From Styela clava (lineage: Eukaryota > Chordata > Ascidiacea > Stolidobranchia > Styelidae), in the NCBI RefSeq assembly GCF_964204865.1, contig NC_135258.1, positions 9,663,001 to 9,727,000 of the forward strand: a stretch of 64,000 nt of DNA, given 5' to 3'. The notes under the pieces were generated by a model. It had not been told where the DNA came from, did no database searches, and saw only the letters and a list, made by a program, of their open reading frames with translations. This document shows positions 30,001-44,689 of this stretch, one piece after another. The first letter of the stretch is position 1. The number at the start of each line of letters is the position of its first letter. The translations under genes and the position numbers were made by a program.

Positions 30001-30084
30001 ATTAACACTTCTGATAAATTAAATATTGTTGACTTAGAAATTATAACTCACCTTAATCAGTAGCTTGTATGTTACTTTTGTCAT
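24075..30084 (-). CDS. Animal lipoxygenase B, 14 exons, 679 aa
   Basis: Tandem paralogue of lipoxygenase A with the same exon plan. Exons: 30084-30052, 29465-29279, 28781-28650, 28308-28054, 27828-27738, 27401-27245, 26938-26681, 26536-26344, 26163-26083, 25859-25741, 25565-25446, 25127-24993, 24866-24768, 24254-24075. Total 2040 bases; only exon 7 differs in length, by one codon (NKQYKTGDP against NKQYNGDP). The first exon again encodes MTKVTYKLLIK. Predicted iron ligands are His370, His375, His557 and His561. The protein ends PTGTTA, again Ala in place of the usual Ile. Introns are generally shorter than in A and free of recognised insertions. The reading frame is intact, so both copies are probably active genes. 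Product specificity is unknown. Confidence 0.93.
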
Positions 30085-31559
30085 CCTGTTGATATAGTGT
30101 CAAGTTTTGAACTTTAATATATGTAGGTTATAATAAAAATATATATTATGAAATATAACACCATGAGCTGTTGCGATGATTATACTCACTAATGACTCGT
30201 CTTCAACTTCCTCTGTCAACACGCGCGGTAATTATACATAAAATTAGAAAAAAAAATACGTGAAAAATTATGACGAATCAAAGGTAAATGATTTAGTTAA
30301 TGGTAAGTTTTAAATAAATTGCAATGGTTCTCTTGTTTGTACCACTAAAACTCCTGTTTTGTCCCTTTTCTTTAGGAATATGTTGCTGATGCAACGCGGA
30401 GTTGACGATCCAAATAATGTCCGTTGCATATTTGAATAAAAAAACAGCGAACCGCGAATCTAATTAAAAAACAACCGACGCCAATACCTTGTTAGGGATC
30501 GGGAAAGTAGAAAGTAAACTTTACCGTCAAGCCGCAGAAAAAAAATTTCAGTGAAAAAAAATAAAATCAAAGATGAAGCATCAGTCATTGATTAATAATG
30601 TAATGTCACCATTAATTTAATAATTTCGGCTTATTTGGTAAAAATAAATTTTCAATTACATCAATTTTTTATCAATAAGCTTCTATACTCGTCATGATGG
30701 TGGATATTTACAATCTTACAACAACAACGGTAACTAAATATTTTACTATCCTTTTCTAACGATTCACTGCCTGTACTAAATTATTTGTTGTATCGCCCGC
30801 TGGATAATAATGACCAGTCAATTGTTCGGAACAAATTACAAAGTAGCCTACAGGCAGATATCCGCGGCAATATATCTCCTTAGTTTATTGAAAAGATACT
30901 GGCGTCGTGGAAAAATAAATTAATGAGCACACTATTGTAATTAACAACGAAATTGAGCGATTTTCAACTGCACCGATGATGGAATATTTGCTATTTCTAG
31001 TATGAAATTTGCTATCATTTTACTTCGGAATATAGTCTGAAATATTATATTATTGTAATAATAAATTCTATGCATTCGCTCGTGTATGGTCAACCTGTTT
31101 ATAATTTTACTTACAAACATATTTTTTTTATAATTTCCAAACAGTGAAAATTACGTCCATAAAGGGGATTTACGTTTGGCATGTAAATGGCCCGGGGCCT
31201 GATGCAGTTCTACTCGCAGGAGTAATTTTATCTATATAGAAAACGCCTTTTTATCTTTGCGCGGATTAGCTACAGCTATTATTACGTTCATTTGATCAGA
31301 TTTACCAGTTAGATCACGATTCATAATGATGAAGAATTTGGCCGGTTTTATTATCATACATTCGATGAAGGGATTTTCGGAGGATATGACCTGCGGATTG
31401 GTGGGTGTCTACAATTACGTACTTGATCAAAAAATAGTGAATACCAAAATCGAAATTTCAATCACATTGTTGGTTCATTCACAAACAACCTTAAGTAATG
31501 TAACTGTGTCGCAAATTCCCACGTAAAGCCTAAAATATTAGAAATAAATGAATTGCAAG
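30085..31559. other. 5' flank of lipoxygenase B
   Basis: The 5'UTR just upstream of the ATG (AAAGTTCAAAACTTGACAC, minus strand) is nearly the same as that of lipoxygenase A, which supports both starts. Farther upstream I see no gene and no clear TATA box at a set distance. Confidence 0.4.
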
Positions 31560-33790
31560 TGGGTCCACCAAGAGCCCAAAACTTATAGTTATTGGGCTAT
31601 TTTATAATTGATTTGTACGTTGATGAAAATTGCATCAAATTTTGTGAAAAGTGTGATGATTTTTCTCATTATTTTTCTTTGAAAAAGAGGAAGAAATTCA
31701 GAAAAAAGTCAAGACGTTTGGGCACAGCAATATTTACAGAAAGCTGTGTAAAATTTTAAAAAGTTTTATCAGGTATAATTTTGCGGGATTGTTTTTATTG
31801 TTTTTGATATTTCGTTTCCATTTTTAATAGGTGTTACTAATTTCTTCAATTGATTTTCGACATACATTCTTGTTTCCATTTTGATTCTTAGTATTGCACT
31901 TCTGGTAAATGACTCCCGATCGCCTGCTGTCTTGATTATTTCATAGTCACGAAAAAAGTGCAACACACGAAAGTACCGTGATCGTTTGAAAAATGATCAT
32001 AATTCCATAATACCGAAATCGATGTAGACTGTTATTGTAAATCTGTGCAAAAATATTCAAAAGTTGTGAAGGATAAAAAATTTAATTAGACCCCAGTAAA
32101 TATTATTGATTTGTTGTTCATCTGTGACTTTAATCGGTAGCAGCCTACCTTACAGTTTCCACGTTTTTCACACGGATTTCGTCCCCAATAAATATATGTT
32201 CAATCAAATATTGAGCCGAATAACATCGGCCAGGTAACCAACCTAATACTCTGAAGAATAGAAATGGTAATCCAATTGTGTATAGGCTTTGTCCATTATG
32301 TCGACAACTTTAAAAAGTAAAGAGGAATATAAAACGAATTTTCTTGTATTCAGCTTCGCCAACTTCATAATACTCGGTGAAGGAATTACCTTGATATTGT
32401 TTCATCATTTTTATGGGCCAATCTTCTGCTTAAAAGTATCACGTTACAGTAATTTGGCGATAACAAGGACAGTCAGTATAATTTTCTGTGTCCAGTTGTT
32501 TCGAACTTTTTTTTGTTTTGGAACAATGATTTTAAAAATTAGTTTTAAGAGTTTGAAACAATTTTGCTACATTATCATATCTTTTTGAAGCAGTTAATAT
32601 TGGTTTATGGTTACAAAAATTGGTTATTTTCAAAATTTGTTTTTCTACCAATTATCACATATCCACATAATGCCCCAATTTTTTTTCTAACACGGTGTCA
32701 ACCTTAATATTATAAATTCAAATCTCGCTAGTCGAGTTAATGAAATCAACAATAATTTTCACGTAAGCTAGGTCATTTAACCAAGTTTACAAAATCACAC
32801 AATAGCAACATTCAAAATAAAAATGTGAATATCATTCTCGGTTTATTTAAAAATAACCTGAAGTGATGTGACTTTGCTCAAAGAAAGGCCACAAGCTCCT
32901 CCTAAAATCTATTTTAATACTCGTAAAAAATTATAAGTGTTTCTAACTCTCGTTGTGAAATATCGCTTTGAAATCAAATTCTTTTTTCGTTCCATAGTTC
33001 TCCAAGATTGCTTGATGGAACAATGGACGGTTGAAGATTTCATTGCTGTCCGTGTTGACTGAAATTATTGATACAGATGTTATCTAACTGATGTCCCATG
33101 GTTTCATTTTATCGCCGAATATGAATGACTTCGTATGCTCCGAAATTATTATAAATCAGAATCAATCCAGTAATATGTAAATTATGGAATAAAAATTTTA
33201 GGAATGAAAAATTAAATTTTATTTTTAACCAAAGTCGGTGACAATTTTTAACCAACTAGCTTCATAATTTTCACAGAATTACATCTTATCATATCAAGAC
33301 TCCAAGCGAGTCTCATAATTGGGGGCTATTTCAAAATTGATTCATACTTTGGTAGAAATTGCCTCAAACTCTGAAAAGTTTTTTTTGTTTTTGTTTATAA
33401 TTTTCCTCCAGATTGAAAAATTTTTAGAGAAACAATTCAGAACAATTCAATAAATTTAGAAACTTTTTCTCATTCACTATTTATCTATGGATTGTTTTGT
33501 TAGTCTTTGATATTTCGTTTCCATTCTCTGGTGGTACTAATTCCGTGAATTCAGTTAGAACATATTCCTTTTCTCCATTCTGATTTTTGATATCGGACTT
33601 TTGGTAAATGACTTCCGATTATCTGCCGTCTTGTCATTTTACACACTCGCGTGAAGTCACGTCATATTTTCAGGTTAGCTGTGAACTCTGACCCGCTGTC
33701 AGTGTCGCTGTAGCATTTTTGCTACAAGATTGCTATAGGTGCAATTTGGTTATATTAGTATATCACCAAACTTTACTGCATAAATATATA
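31560..33790. repeat. Direct duplication of lipoxygenase flank, without the gene
   Basis: The part 31560-31960 (TTATTGGGCTATTTTATAATTG, later GATATTTCGTTTCC and GGTAAATGACT) recurs with decay at about 33300-33630 in the same orientation, offset by roughly 1.7 kb. Next to it, 33680-33790 (GGTTAGCTGTGAACTCTGACCC) resembles 9755-9780 and 23660-23830, the 3' flanks of the two lipoxygenase genes. This looks like a third junction copy whose gene is gone. A minus-strand frame at 31966-31769 with a broken relative near 33630-33480 is probably shared non-coding sequence. Confidence 0.55.
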
Positions 33791-33816
33791 TATATATAAA
33801 ATATAAATATATATCT
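33784..33816. repeat. AT microsatellite
   Basis: A run of alternating T and A with two short interruptions lies right at the end of the duplicated flank. Confidence 0.8.
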
Positions 33817-34728
33817 GCCCAAAAGTAGGTGGTGGCCCAAGAGTAGGTATACAGTTATTAAACTATTTTATATGCTTTGAAGCTACTTGCAGTTCACTTT
33901 ATGTTACTTGTTAAGTACCACAAAAATTGCTTATTTTTTTAGATACTAAATCTAGTGTGAATTTTACATTATTGCTATCTGGAGACGAAAAAGAAATGTT
34001 AATTTTTCTCCTTTCGCCACCCTATTAAAATAAAAGCATTTAATTAATCCAATTCAGCTCGATCAATCAATTAGCCGCATTGGTGTCGCCCAGGGCTCAA
34101 TGGTTTCAAGGTTATCAGTCTGCGTAGAGTATGTAAATAGTTAATCATACAGTTGTTTGATTCGGATACATAGACTTGATGCTGGAGGAGGCTGTAACCA
34201 ACCGACGGTTACTTGAAACACCTTACAACGGCAAGAAGTGTACATAAGTATCCCTCATCCCTTCAAATACAATACTTTATAGGCAGGGGTGTGCCTATAG
34301 GAGACGAAACAGGTGGGGCACGATGTAGGGGGTAGCAGAACCAAGCTGTATAGTTGGCGTTATTACATATGTTTTTCTCGATGTGTTTTTATTTATTTGA
34401 AAGCTTGCATTATGTGTTTAGTCTTGGTAACTGACTTTGGTGAATGTGAGTCAAGAATGGATGTTTCTCTGACAATTGACCCCAGAAAAATCCTTATTAT
34501 CCTATTTTACAATTGTAACATTTTGGTGCTTATTTTAAGGGTGGTTTCGCGTGTTAGCGCCTAAAAACTAGTTTATATGTTTTAAACAATCTTTTAATTC
34601 AAAAAATTCAACCCTGTTATTTGAAAGTACCGGTAGAAAAGTTTTTGTCTATCACAGTTATTTTTTGACTACTGTAATTAAACCATATGAGAAGACAGTA
34701 TAATCATTGAGTTCTATTCATTATCTTT

Positions 34729-35342
34729 GCACCCACGTACTTTTCAAGCTACGGACATTTGCAACTATGAACAATTGCTCCCGTAGATTTTAGCACCCAC
34801 ATACAGATTGCACTCATGAACATAAGCACCCATGGATATTTGCACCCACGACATTTAAATTCACGTACATTTGAACCCAAATACGTTTAAATCCACGTAC
34901 ATTTGAACCCAAATACGTTTAAATCTACGGACATTTGCGCCCAGTTCTTTTGAACCCAAATACATTTGAACCTACGGACATTTACGACCAGTATATTTGC
35001 ACCCGCTTGCATTTGCACTCACGTACCTTTGCACTCATGAACTTTTGTACCCACGGATATTCGCATCTATGGACACTTGCATCAATGGAATTTTGCGCCC
35101 GTAAACAGTTACACCCTTTGATACCCGTCATTGAAGTGAAATAGGTTCTATTGCCATCTGAGCCGAAATAAGGACAAATGTCTATGGGTAAAAACGTCCA
35201 GGGTACAAATGTACGTGGGTGCAACTGTACCAGGGTGCAAATGTCTGTTGGTGCAAATACCCGCGGGTGCAAATGTCTGTGAGTAAAAATATCCAATGTG
35301 CAAATGTCCGAGGGTACAAAAGTACAAGGGTGCAAGTGTGCT
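34729..35342. mobile_element. Foldback element with arms made of 16-bp repeats
   Basis: The left arm 34729-35118 is a run of degenerate 16-bp units close to ACCCACGTACATTTGC. After a unique centre (about 35119-35170, holding TAGGTTCTATTGCCATCTGA) the same unit runs in the opposite orientation, GCAAATGTCCGTGGGT, to 35342. The arms (about 390 and 170 bases) can pair into a large hairpin. This is the structure of foldback transposons, which have long terminal inverted repeats made of short direct subrepeats. No coding capacity; the 121-codon frame 35347-34982 just reads through the repeats. Confidence 0.8.
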
Positions 35343-35770
35343 ATCACCTAATTATCGAGTTCTTTGATTCGTTCTGAAATTTCCAAAACACAACCAAAAA
35401 CCAACAAATATAGGAAAACGAGGTAATGTCTACAACCATGCAAACTTTGTGCATTGCATACTGTTTATTACTCACAATCGGCTACTCAATTTATTGCCAG
35501 CAAAGTAGGGATTGGACGTAGCAATAAGTGACTTTATTTTTTTTTGATAAATGAGTTTGAACTTATACATGTGAGCTTGTTGCTTAGTTTTAATATTTAT
35601 TTAATAAAACAAACTTTTCTATCTTACGTGACTTCTAATTGATTTATTGTCATGTATAACGACATCTATAATCTGTTTATCCCCCGAATTATTACTGAAG
35701 TTAGGGATAAAGGACATCATTATTGGAAACACGCCCCGGACAGTAGAAAAGTTTGACACGCCCCTGTTTA

Positions 35771-36145
35771 TAAGAATTGTGATATAGTGTGGTATTTTAC
35801 GCAGTGTACCGCTTAGACTTGCTGTCCCTGAACAAGCCTTTGTTGAAAACCACTTGGTTTTATAAAGATCAATTATCCTAGCAATAGAAATTAATACATT
35901 ATATATGTGGCGAGAATTTATTTAATGAGATGATTGGCATTGACCAGAAGACAAGAAAGAAAACGTGACATGGACCTAAATAAAAAAAACTAAAACAAAA
36001 TGGAGTTATCCATGATAAACCATCAAAATATTTTAACTCAAACATCTTAGAGAGTGTCTCTGAAGACACCTTATTTTCAACGTTTTAATTGTAAATTTTG
36101 AGTTATATTATCATATTATGGATATATTAATAGTTTTTTGAGAAA
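35771..36145 (-). promoter_or_regulatory. 3'UTR and 3' flank of SERCA copy 2, with poly(A) signal
   Basis: Minus-strand AATAAA at 35922-35917. The block is homologous to 783-1151 behind copy 1, including the GTGTCTCTGAAGACACC stretch near the stop codon, which is a short palindrome (GTGTCTC...GACAC) preserved in both. Confidence 0.6.
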
Positions 36146-39160
<3,015 letters not shown>

Positions 39161-39183
39161 CTAATTTATTCGGTGAAAGTTTT

Positions 39184-39398
39184 CTGAAAAATAATATGGA
39201 TGTGAAGAGTAATTTTTCAATTTTTCAAAATTTCAAGTGATTCTTATAGATCATTTTTCCACACTATCAAACAATAACAAGAGAAACTGAAACTATTATG
39301 TGGATACTCACTTAATTGACAGTTCCTATATTAGGAATGTCGAATGACATGAAAACGTTAGAATGAAATACATAATACATTTGTGTTGAAAAACTTAC
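39184..39398 (-). other. 5'UTR intron of SERCA copy 2
   Basis: Minus strand: exon 1 ends ...GAGAG at 39399, donor GTAAGT, intron of 215 bases, acceptor TTTTTCAG ending at 39184. The 35-base rest of the 5'UTR differs from that of copy 1 at one position only. Confidence 0.85.
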
Positions 39399-39620
39399 CT
39401 CTCTTTGCTGCTTGAAGCTTGTAGAGAAGAAAACTGTTGAATAATGATTTCTGAACGGAGCTTGCATGTTTATAAGGCAAATAATTCACACCTTTTGCAG
39501 GCAGTCTTTTTTTGGCTTTTGTTTGCTATATTCAGGAACTGCTATATTTTGTTTAACGCTACCCCGATGTTTCTTTCGTTCACAGCTGCTAATGTTGTGA
39601 ACGTGTGAACATCTTTCGCG
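39399..39620 (-). promoter_or_regulatory. SERCA copy 2 core promoter and first exon
   Basis: Minus strand: GATGTTCACAC near 39610, E-box CAGCTG at 39583-39588, the GCGTTAAACAAAATATAGC block at about 39537-39560, T-box-like AGGTGTGAA at 39485-39493 and TATAAA at 39469-39474. The gap between the T-box site and the TATA box is 10 bases, as in the other copies. Homology with copy 1 ends near 39645. Confidence 0.75.
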
Positions 39621-39649
39621 AGTTGAAAAGTTCGAAATACTGTTATAAT

Positions 39650-41055
39650 TCATGTAGATATCTACAAATTCGCTGATTGTTGTTCTTTTTTTTTGTAACC
39701 TTTGATAAGTTGTATTAATGCAAAATCGAAGCTGCCAAGTTCATAAAAATATTTTGCACCTTATTAAAAGATCAAATAAACCCATTGTGACCTTGTGTGT
39801 ATATTTTGTACAAAGTGGCAAACAAAAGCATCGATACAAATGGCGATTATTTTTTTCTCTGTCACATACAGGAACTGACGCTCATTCTTTGTCTAAATAT
39901 GTAAACCTCATAACAACAACGTGCATGAATCTCATATTTATGAAAATCCGATACAAATATCTATTAAACATTTCAAACTCAAAACACTGTGTACTTATAA
40001 AATAGGGGAGAATGGATTCCCTTCCCAATTTCAATGATGGCCAATAAAGAGGGCTCTGTTGCAGTATATATAATTGAAAATAAAATGTATAGGATTTTCA
40101 CTGTTTCCCAGTAGCCCTGAATATCGGTTCCGTTTGCTAGCTAATGAAAATAGTTATATTGTAATATATTGAAATTTTTGAATAATGGGAATAGTAAGTA
40201 GATAAATTATATAGTCGACGACTCTTGTAAAATTTGGGAACGTATGTCCGTGATATTTTACCTTTCGCGAGATTACAAGGATACAGAATATTGAAATATT
40301 CGCACTTCTTCGAACAATTCACAACTGCTTTAAAATTTATGTTATATGACGTCATAAAATTGAGTGTGTCGTCGGTGTTTTATGTATTGCAAGCACTGTT
40401 CAATGTATGCTACCTATCTCCTTACGTTTTGGTTGAGATGGTGGGTAATAGAATGCCTATATGCATATGATTTTGTGTTTTCTACGCTTGGAATGAGTGT
40501 CTGAATTGTAAGTTACAGACACTGGCAAAACAACTTGCTGCCATGCGTTTAGTGAAAATAATAAGTAAATAAAATCAGAAACACCCAACACGATATGAAG
40601 CCGTCAAATCGATTCAGTTTTACTAAATTATAGGTGTGTAAATATATATGTTTATGATAACTATTTCTTCTAAATAGTCACAAATAGCTTGAATCGAAGT
40701 ATTTGAGACAAATTACAGGACAAACAAATTTCAAACGTGAACCATTTATTTGTTTATATCTGGCTAAATTATTTATAAGACTTGTTGACATTTGATAAAA
40801 TTCATAAATACAATAAGATCGACATCGCTATATAATCCACTAAAACAGTGTTTGGTTTGAATTTCGCAACAGAATCGAATTCACCAATATCGTTCCCTGA
40901 ATTCTCCCTCAAGCTAAACCAATACCAAATTCCATAAACAGTCCACTATGTTCATATTTTGCAAATCAGACATTGTTGCATATGTAAAACTAGATTTAAA
41001 ATATTTTAAAAGCCACACATTTAACATAATACTTGCGATTCAGTGTTTATTTAAT
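39650..41055. other. Intergenic stretch between the divergent SERCA copies, left part
   Basis: AT-rich sequence with no recognised gene or repeat. Two open frames (39718-40005 and 40234-40470, plus strand) have AT-driven composition and no motif I know. Confidence 0.5.
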
Positions 41056-41059
41056 ACAA

Positions 41060-41350
41060 AAACGAGAATAGCGGTCGGAGACCGAAGACTTATCGATCGA
41101 AACTGCGGTTTCGATTCATGACTCTATAGTGACACCGCGTGTCCCATCACTAATTAATTAATAACTCGCTACTTATACGACATAATTCATCCAAATCATT
41201 AGGCTTCTGGTCCGAGATGATGAATGCACATGCACAATTTGGATCAGATTCAACCACGCCTTCGTGAGATATCGCGTGCATCTAACAGACAGACAAAGAG
41301 ACAGACAGACAAATACCTATCAACATACTTACCGATCTAAAGACCGATAA
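41060..41350. repeat. Dispersed repeat with a short (GACA) run
   Basis: GGTCGGAGACCGAAGACTT at the left, TCGTGAGATATCGCGTGCAT followed by ACAGACAGACAAAGAGACAG at 41286-41305, and CCGATCTAAAGACCGATAAG at the right. The G/C-rich edges and the CAGACAGA run are typical of small transposons in invertebrate genomes, but no clean terminal repeat or target duplication was found. Confidence 0.5.
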
Positions 41351-41984
41351 GTAATGACTGTGACAAGTCGCGAATGATAAATCGGAAGCCAAGGCCTGAA
41401 TTTGATCAGAAATTTATCCATAGAATTTCATCCTTGGCAGGACATGCTTGGCAAAAGATAAATAGTTGATAAACTTTTCAATGTAAAATTGCAATCAAAT
41501 CGAAAAACGTTTGAAATAATTTTATAGCGCGATGTGTCTCAAATGCCGAATCTATAATTCAAATTTGCCAAAACTTGAATGTTGAATTTACAGTGATATC
41601 AAACATATTTTTACTAATCAGATCAAAAGATCTCAAGGTTAAAGCCATGCAAAAATATTCTATCGATTCAAAATTGTCGAATGTGTATTGCTATCTGAAG
41701 ACGAAAAAATACTGTAAATTTTTCTCCTTTCACCACTCTTTTGAAATGTTGTGCTTTATATCAAAAGGAATATCTAACTAACCTAATTCTTCCATCACTG
41801 CATGTCTTTGCCACTTTTATTTGACACAAAAAGTCACCATCGGCGCCATTGCAAAGTTCAATATCTATAAAATGAATATAATTCCATATCAGTGTCCAAT
41901 AATGACTAGTTATCATTTTAACAATTTACAGCTTCTCGTGAGATAATTTTCTTCAAGTCCATGCATCTGGAAACAACTGTCTGA

Positions 41985-42500
41985 CTAATCTCGACATGGA
42001 CTGGTAACCGAACGGAAGGCCGTGGTTTGCTAAATGAGGGGTTCTATTAGAGATCTTACTGTGGCCAGAATCAACACTTCTTGAACGGTCTAGAGTTTCA
42101 CAAAGACATCGGTATCCGATATCTTATTTCAAAGAATTCCGTCTTCCGGTGGCTTGGATTTTATTCGGTTTTTGAGTTTGTTCCTCAAATACCTTAACCA
42201 AATGATTAATTTCAATAACAAAATATTTGTGGGCAACCACAGGTCTGGGGTTCTTGTTTAACATTAAAGCATTAAATTTAGCTGTTTATCAAGAAAGGAC
42301 GTTTGATTGGCTGTGCAAGTAGTACATGTAGTACTACGCAAAATTTAGTCGCTTTATCTCGAACCACGTACTTGACGGACATTGCTGACATCTGGTTAAT
42401 CCCATACTCGTCATGGACTGGTAACAGGACAAGAGGCCATGGTTCGCCATGTGATTTGAGCGTCTTATCGGCTTTCCTCCCCCCAGAATAAATATGTAAA
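41985..42500. repeat. Two direct copies of a short repeat, about 420 bp apart
   Basis: CATGGACTGGTAACCGAACG at 41994-42013 and CATGGACTGGTAACAGGACA at 42414-42433 begin two copies of the same roughly 60-base sequence, each followed by AGGCC.TGGTT.GC. The first copy is more decayed. A SINE-like or MITE family is possible; no internal RNA polymerase III box was identified. Confidence 0.5.
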
Positions 42501-42775
42501 TCCTATCTTATTCTGATTTGAGACAAATAATTGCATTCTAATCTAACAGTACCTGCTCTTTCGATATTACATTCAAACCTCCAATATTCTTCTCCATTTT
42601 GAAAAGGTATCGCGACGTTGTAAAAGAGGTCTGTAATGCAGCAATGTTCTCTAAATACTGATAATTGTAAATAAAATCAGCTGATTGTCAATGGCAATTA
42701 ACATTGTAATGTCATACCGAATAGTTTTCGCCGTATCCAGGGTTTTCCCAGTAGAAAAATTTGTTCAGTTTAGCA

Positions 42776-42870
42776 CAGTGGTTCTTAAACTTTTTGAAAA
42801 GTCATGCAAGACGGTCCCCTTTCAATTTTTCTGATGACTCGCGGTCCGACCACTAAAGAAATGAAACAAA
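42776..42870. mobile_element. Terminal fragment of a hAT-type element
   Basis: CAGTGGTTCTTAAACTTTTT at 42776-42795 is the same terminal form as at 10777 (right end) and 51098. It is followed by GGTCCCCTTTCAATTTTTC and GACTCGCGGTCCGACC, as expected just inside such ends. No partner terminus is seen to the right, so the element is broken or nested. Confidence 0.6.
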
Positions 42871-42949
42871 TAACAACGCGGTATATCAAGCATTCATCTA
42901 TTGAATGGCATTAAAACAGTTCAATGAGATGAGCGCGCCTACTTGGCTT

Positions 42950-43090
42950 CTTTGATATGATATATCGGCAAACACGCAATATCGGGCCGATATATCGGTT
43001 GAGCTCTAATCCTGGGGGTGTGGGACAATGAAGATTCATGCCTCCAGCCTCAACGTGAATCGACATACCAAAGGATACAAGCGTTAGAAA
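42950..43090. repeat. Dispersed repeat copy with GATATATCGG, shared with 63855-63995
   Basis: CGATATATCGGTTGAGCTCTAATCCTG continues into GACAATGAAGATTCATGCCTCCAG and on to ACCAAAGGATACAAG. The right end of the window repeats this over about 130 bases with a few changes. The border TAGAGCTCAACCGATATATC (minus strand) resembles the end of a common MITE type. Confidence 0.7.
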
Positions 43091-43594
43091 AGGGGTTGAA
43101 TATCGGGATCCCAACCCCAGTTGGAATAGCTAAAAACACTCAAAAACGTTCCTTCATTAGATACAAATATACGCTAAATTGTTTGTTTGGTGAGCCGCAC
43201 GGAATGTATCAGCATGACAGAGTTGGGACCACTCTGGTCTACCTTATCAAAAAACTCCCGACTTCGCTGACCACTAGATCGTTGAAATGCGATCGTGGAA
43301 CCGCCACATAGTGTAAATAGTTCATTGGTCCGATTGTTAGAAAGGAAAGAATTTTTTTTTGAAACAAAAATGCAGCAACAAGGAGAATACTACAATGAAA
43401 AAAATAAAAAAATAAAGAAAAAGCCTCATAGGGCCATTTCGTGTCCCCAAAAAAGTTCCAGTGTTTATATTTAATAAAGAAGGTCAATATGATACTTGAA
43501 GACGAAAAATAAGCGAACATTTTAAAGTTTGAGTTTTCTGGTGAACTCGAAATATTTAATAAACACCGATAAACTATAAAAAATTCTGCTTTAA

Positions 43595-43680
43595 AATTTC
43601 TGTGGTGCCCCTCTTTGCTCGGTGCCCCAAGCACGTGCTTATATTGTTTAAAGGCTAATCCGGCACTGGATGGGATATTT
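43595..43680. repeat. Terminal piece of a GCCGGATTA...GGTGCCC repeat
   Basis: Minus strand: CCAGTGCCGGATTAGCC at 43670-43654, followed by GTGCTTGGGGCACC and GAGGGGCACCA. A related sequence stands at 63648-63700 on the plus strand (GGGGCGGATTAAGCCCC ... GGTGCCCTAAGCA). They are two decayed copies of one element family in opposite orientation. Confidence 0.55.
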
Positions 43681-44680
43681 TATAAATTATAGGCCTGAAA
43701 CACCAATGATCGGCAATGTTTTCACGATAAAAACGGGAGATAGATGCTAGAATATATATTTAATCGGATATAACTACAACACGGGTCGGCAGACTGCGGC
43801 CAATGATGAACGTCCCACGGTTGTTTGCAATTATACGTCAATTTAATTTTGATTTTCAAAATCCAAGAATGTCTGGGAAACAGAGAGAAGTTTAAGACGA
43901 GGGTCGAACATTCCAAAGTGCTTGGACGGCAAAATATTTTTCTTTCTTGCGCATTTCAAAACCAGTTTGTTTGATATTCCAAGTCAGCATCGTAGTTTAT
44001 TTGGGATTCAATGTTAAACGACATTACGAAACATTTCAATACAAATACGAAATTCGATCCCGAAACCCGGGACTGCGCCATCGCTCGTCTGTGCACCAGT
44101 GCAAAACGTGTAATGTGAACGTTCGAAAGCACATATCGCTGTGAAGAGTTCATCTAAAATGCATTACTTTTAAAATACATTTTGTACTGGCTTGTCACAT
44201 TGTCAACTGGAGTGGACGACGTACCGCTGGGCAACCAAGTTGCCATTTAATTTTAGGGGCTTTGGCCATGACACAGAAACAACATCATCCTTTTCATTGA
44301 TAATGAGTAGATAAAGACAATGTACTGTCCGATAATACATAAAAAAGGCCACATACACGTCTCATTGTGGAAAGCTTGTAACACATCAGCAATAGAAGGT
44401 TCAAATGCGCCATATTTGAAGTTTAATGTGGTGGTTATGCCTAGGCGGAAAGAATGCGCCCGCACGCTACCGGAAATGTGTATATCTGGTCCGCAAGTAG
44501 GCTACATACATTCGTCGACCACTGCTTTACAGTTTGCAAGTAGCATTTGTACCAATGTGCCACCATGACCAAAGCCTACACATAATGTACCCTCGCCGAC
44601 AGTTTTATCTTTTCAACTCGTCACCATTGCGATTTGTTTGAATAAATCTGAATGTTAAAACATAATTTTGAACTTCTCAA
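43681..44680. other. Upstream region of SERCA copy 3, no gene seen
   Basis: The open frames here (for example 43947-44144 on both strands and 44320-44568) are overlapping shadows of each other without known motifs. No repeat was recognised. Confidence 0.45.
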
Positions 44681-44689
44681 CTCTTTCGA

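Noticed and set aside
31769-31966. 65-codon minus-strand frame similar to broken frames near 19.7, 23.0 and 33.6 kb
   Set aside because: The similarity is explained by duplicated lipoxygenase flank DNA; frames are disrupted differently in each copy, so protein coding is unlikely.
34982-35347. 121-codon minus-strand frame with repeated HPRTF-like units
   Set aside because: It only translates the 16-bp repeats of the foldback element; period and content follow the DNA repeat.
43239-43634. 131-codon minus-strand open frame
   Set aside because: Very rich in Phe and Ser from poly-T/A runs, overlapping repeat sequence; no motif or splice context.
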